Position numbers and translations under genes: made by a program. Source: Lachnospiraceae bacterium (GTDB lineage Bacteria; Bacillota; Clostridia; Lachnospirales; Lachnospiraceae). From it: a DNA stretch of 14,661 bases. Each line of letters opens with the position of its first letter. Position 1 is the stretch's first letter. Below the pieces are notes generated by a model. The model had not been told where the DNA came from. It was given only the letters and a program-made list of their open reading frames with translations, and ran no database searches. The stretch is from the NCBI GenBank assembly GCA_017958585.1, contig JAGDCK010000095.1, positions 1 to 14,661 of the forward strand. Direction: 5' to 3'. Shown piece after piece: positions 13,709 through 14,661 of this stretch.

Positions 13709-14227
13709 ATGATCACTCAGAGTCAGAAAATAGCATCGATCTTAAGTAATGATCTATATAAAGCAAATCTTAAGTGCATAGAGGAAGCTGAAGCCGACAG
13801 GATCTTTTGTAAACATGACATGGAACACTTCAATGATGTGATAAAGATCGCTGTACATATGGCAAAGAAAAATCATTCCCATATAAATGAGGAGTGGATA
13901 TACGCCGCAGGTCTTCTCCACGATATCGGAAGAGGAAAAGAGTACGCGGACGGAACGCCGCATGACGAGGCTTCAGTAGAAATAGCACGTGTTATCTTAA
14001 AAGAATCAGGATTCAAAGCCTATGAGCGCCTGATCATTCTAAATGCCATAAGGCATCATAGGAATAAGGGACCTAAACCTAAGTTATTAATCCGGGAGAA
14101 GTCCCTCAGATCCGTTTTAAACAAAGCAGACAAATTATCCAGAAAATGTTACGAATGTAAAGCGGCCGATCTTTGCTATTGGCCTATGGAAAAAAGGAAC
14201 AGGGAAGATTATTTTGAAAATAGGTAA
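13709..14227 (+). CDS. HD-domain hydrolase within the folate operon
   Basis: A 172-residue HD-superfamily metal-dependent phosphohydrolase. Candidate metal ligands are His40 (HDMEH), His71-Asp72 (LLHDIGRG), His85 (PHDEAS), His116-His117 (IRHHR) and Asp141 (NKADKLS). A cysteine group, CYECKAADLC (147-156), follows and might bind a metal or cluster. It starts 5 bp after the folE stop with no clear Shine-Dalgarno, so it is probably translationally coupled. It overlaps folP by 14 bp. Position between folE and folP suggests a role in removing phosphates from dihydroneopterin triphosphate, but this is inference. A housekeeping nucleotide phosphohydrolase is an alternative. Confidence 0.8.
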   Translation: MITQSQKIASILSNDLYKANLKCIEEAEADRIFCKHDMEHFNDVIKIAVHMAKKNHSHINEEWIYAAGLLHDIGRGKEYADGTPHDEASVEIARVILKESGFKAYERLIILNAIRHHRNKGPKPKLLIREKSLRSVLNKADKLSRKCYECKAADLCYWPMEKRNREDYFENR

Positions 14228-14661
14228 CAGGATTTTTGATATCGAAAACAAAGCTTATATCATGGGGATACTCAATGTGACTCCGGATTCTTTTTCCGAC
14301 GGAGGAAAATGGAACAACATTGACAAGGCCCTCTTTCGTGTGGAAGAGATGATTAATGAGGGAATGGATATCCTGGACGTGGGCGGTGAATCCACAAGGC
14401 CCGGATACGTTCAGATCTCTGTGGATGAGGAAACTGAGCGCGTTGTCCCTATGATAGAAAATATTAAATCTCGATTTGATATACCTCTTTCCCTTGATAC
14501 ATACAAATCCGGCGTGGCAAAGGCAGGTATTGCAGCCGGCGCTGATCTCATAAACGATATCTGGGGATTAAAATATGACGGAGATATGGGAAGAGTCATT
14601 GCAGAAGGTAACGTGGCTTGCTGCCTGATGCACAACAAAAAAATCCCTGAGTACTCAGACT
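14214..14661 (+). CDS. folP: Dihydropteroate synthase, cut by the window end
   Basis: Partial: 149 codons are visible, then the window ends in mid-gene. The product condenses p-aminobenzoate with hydroxymethyl-dihydropterin pyrophosphate. The first family signature, MGILNVTPDSFSDGG, and the second, DVGGESTRPG, are intact, followed by SLDTYKS and INDIWG. The best start is TTG 14214 with AGGGAAG (14201-14207) 6 bases upstream. This start lies inside the end of the HD gene (14-bp overlap). ATG 14262 would delete the first strand. Assignment is firm although the end is missing. Confidence 0.95.
   Translation, partial: MKIGNRIFDIENKAYIMGILNVTPDSFSDGGKWNNIDKALFRVEEMINEGMDILDVGGESTRPGYVQISVDEETERVVPMIENIKSRFDIPLSLDTYKSGVAKAGIAAGADLINDIWGLKYDGDMGRVIAEGNVACCLMHNKKIPEYSD

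Overview
The window looks like a chromosomal segment of a low-to-mid GC Gram-positive anaerobe, most likely a member of the Clostridia close to Lachnospiraceae. The pointers are purine-rich Shine-Dalgarno sites, TrmK, YlmH, a PF06541-type membrane protein, a TGS-uridine-kinase fusion and a pyrBI pair with the zinc-binding PyrI subunit. This is inferred from gene content only. No species can be named from the sequence alone.

Layout. 5-2503 (+): trmK (tRNA m1A22 methyltransferase) followed by a TGS/uridine-kinase-like nucleoside kinase. 2511-3152 (+): a strong promoter and the class A RNase P RNA (rnpB), which carries an unusually long extension of helix P12 (about 265 nt between the P12 arms). 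3153-3986: a gene-free stretch of over 800 bp. It holds a hairpin, two 50-bp hairpin-forming direct repeats around a third hairpin, and an eight-unit array of 36-37 bp inverted repeats whose spacing follows the DNA helical repeat. 3987-5078 (+): a membrane-anchored trypsin-like serine protease. 5083-8042 (+): a 7-1-7 palindromic operator, then a COG0523 metal-chaperone GTPase with a huge His/Asp tract, a second COG0523-like protein ending in a DUF1980/TIGR03943-like domain, and ylmH. 8105-9130 (+): a PF06541 membrane protein with a long coiled coil. 9127-10526 (-): pyrB-pyrI, convergent with the previous gene. 10611-11147 (-): a nitroreductase with its own promoter and terminator. 11234-14661 (+): a small bacterial PH-domain protein, then folC, folE, an HD-domain hydrolase and folP (cut by the window end).

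How the genes work together. The folate block supplies GTP cyclohydrolase I, dihydropteroate synthase and dihydrofolate/folylpolyglutamate synthase. The HD protein sits exactly where a dephosphorylation enzyme for dihydroneopterin triphosphate would be expected. The two COG0523-type proteins, with a Fur/Zur-shaped operator in front, suggest a metal (probably zinc) homeostasis unit. PyrB and PyrI form allosteric aspartate transcarbamoylase of pyrimidine synthesis. trmK, rnpB and ylmH all concern tRNA or ribosome function.

The most unusual material lies between about 500 and 6050. Repeat-rich sequence recurs there in a protein linker (trmK), an RNA helix (rnpB P12), intergenic DNA, the protease insert and the metal-chaperone His/Asp tract. 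The phased inverted-repeat array at 3407-3880 is the strongest candidate for an undescribed element.
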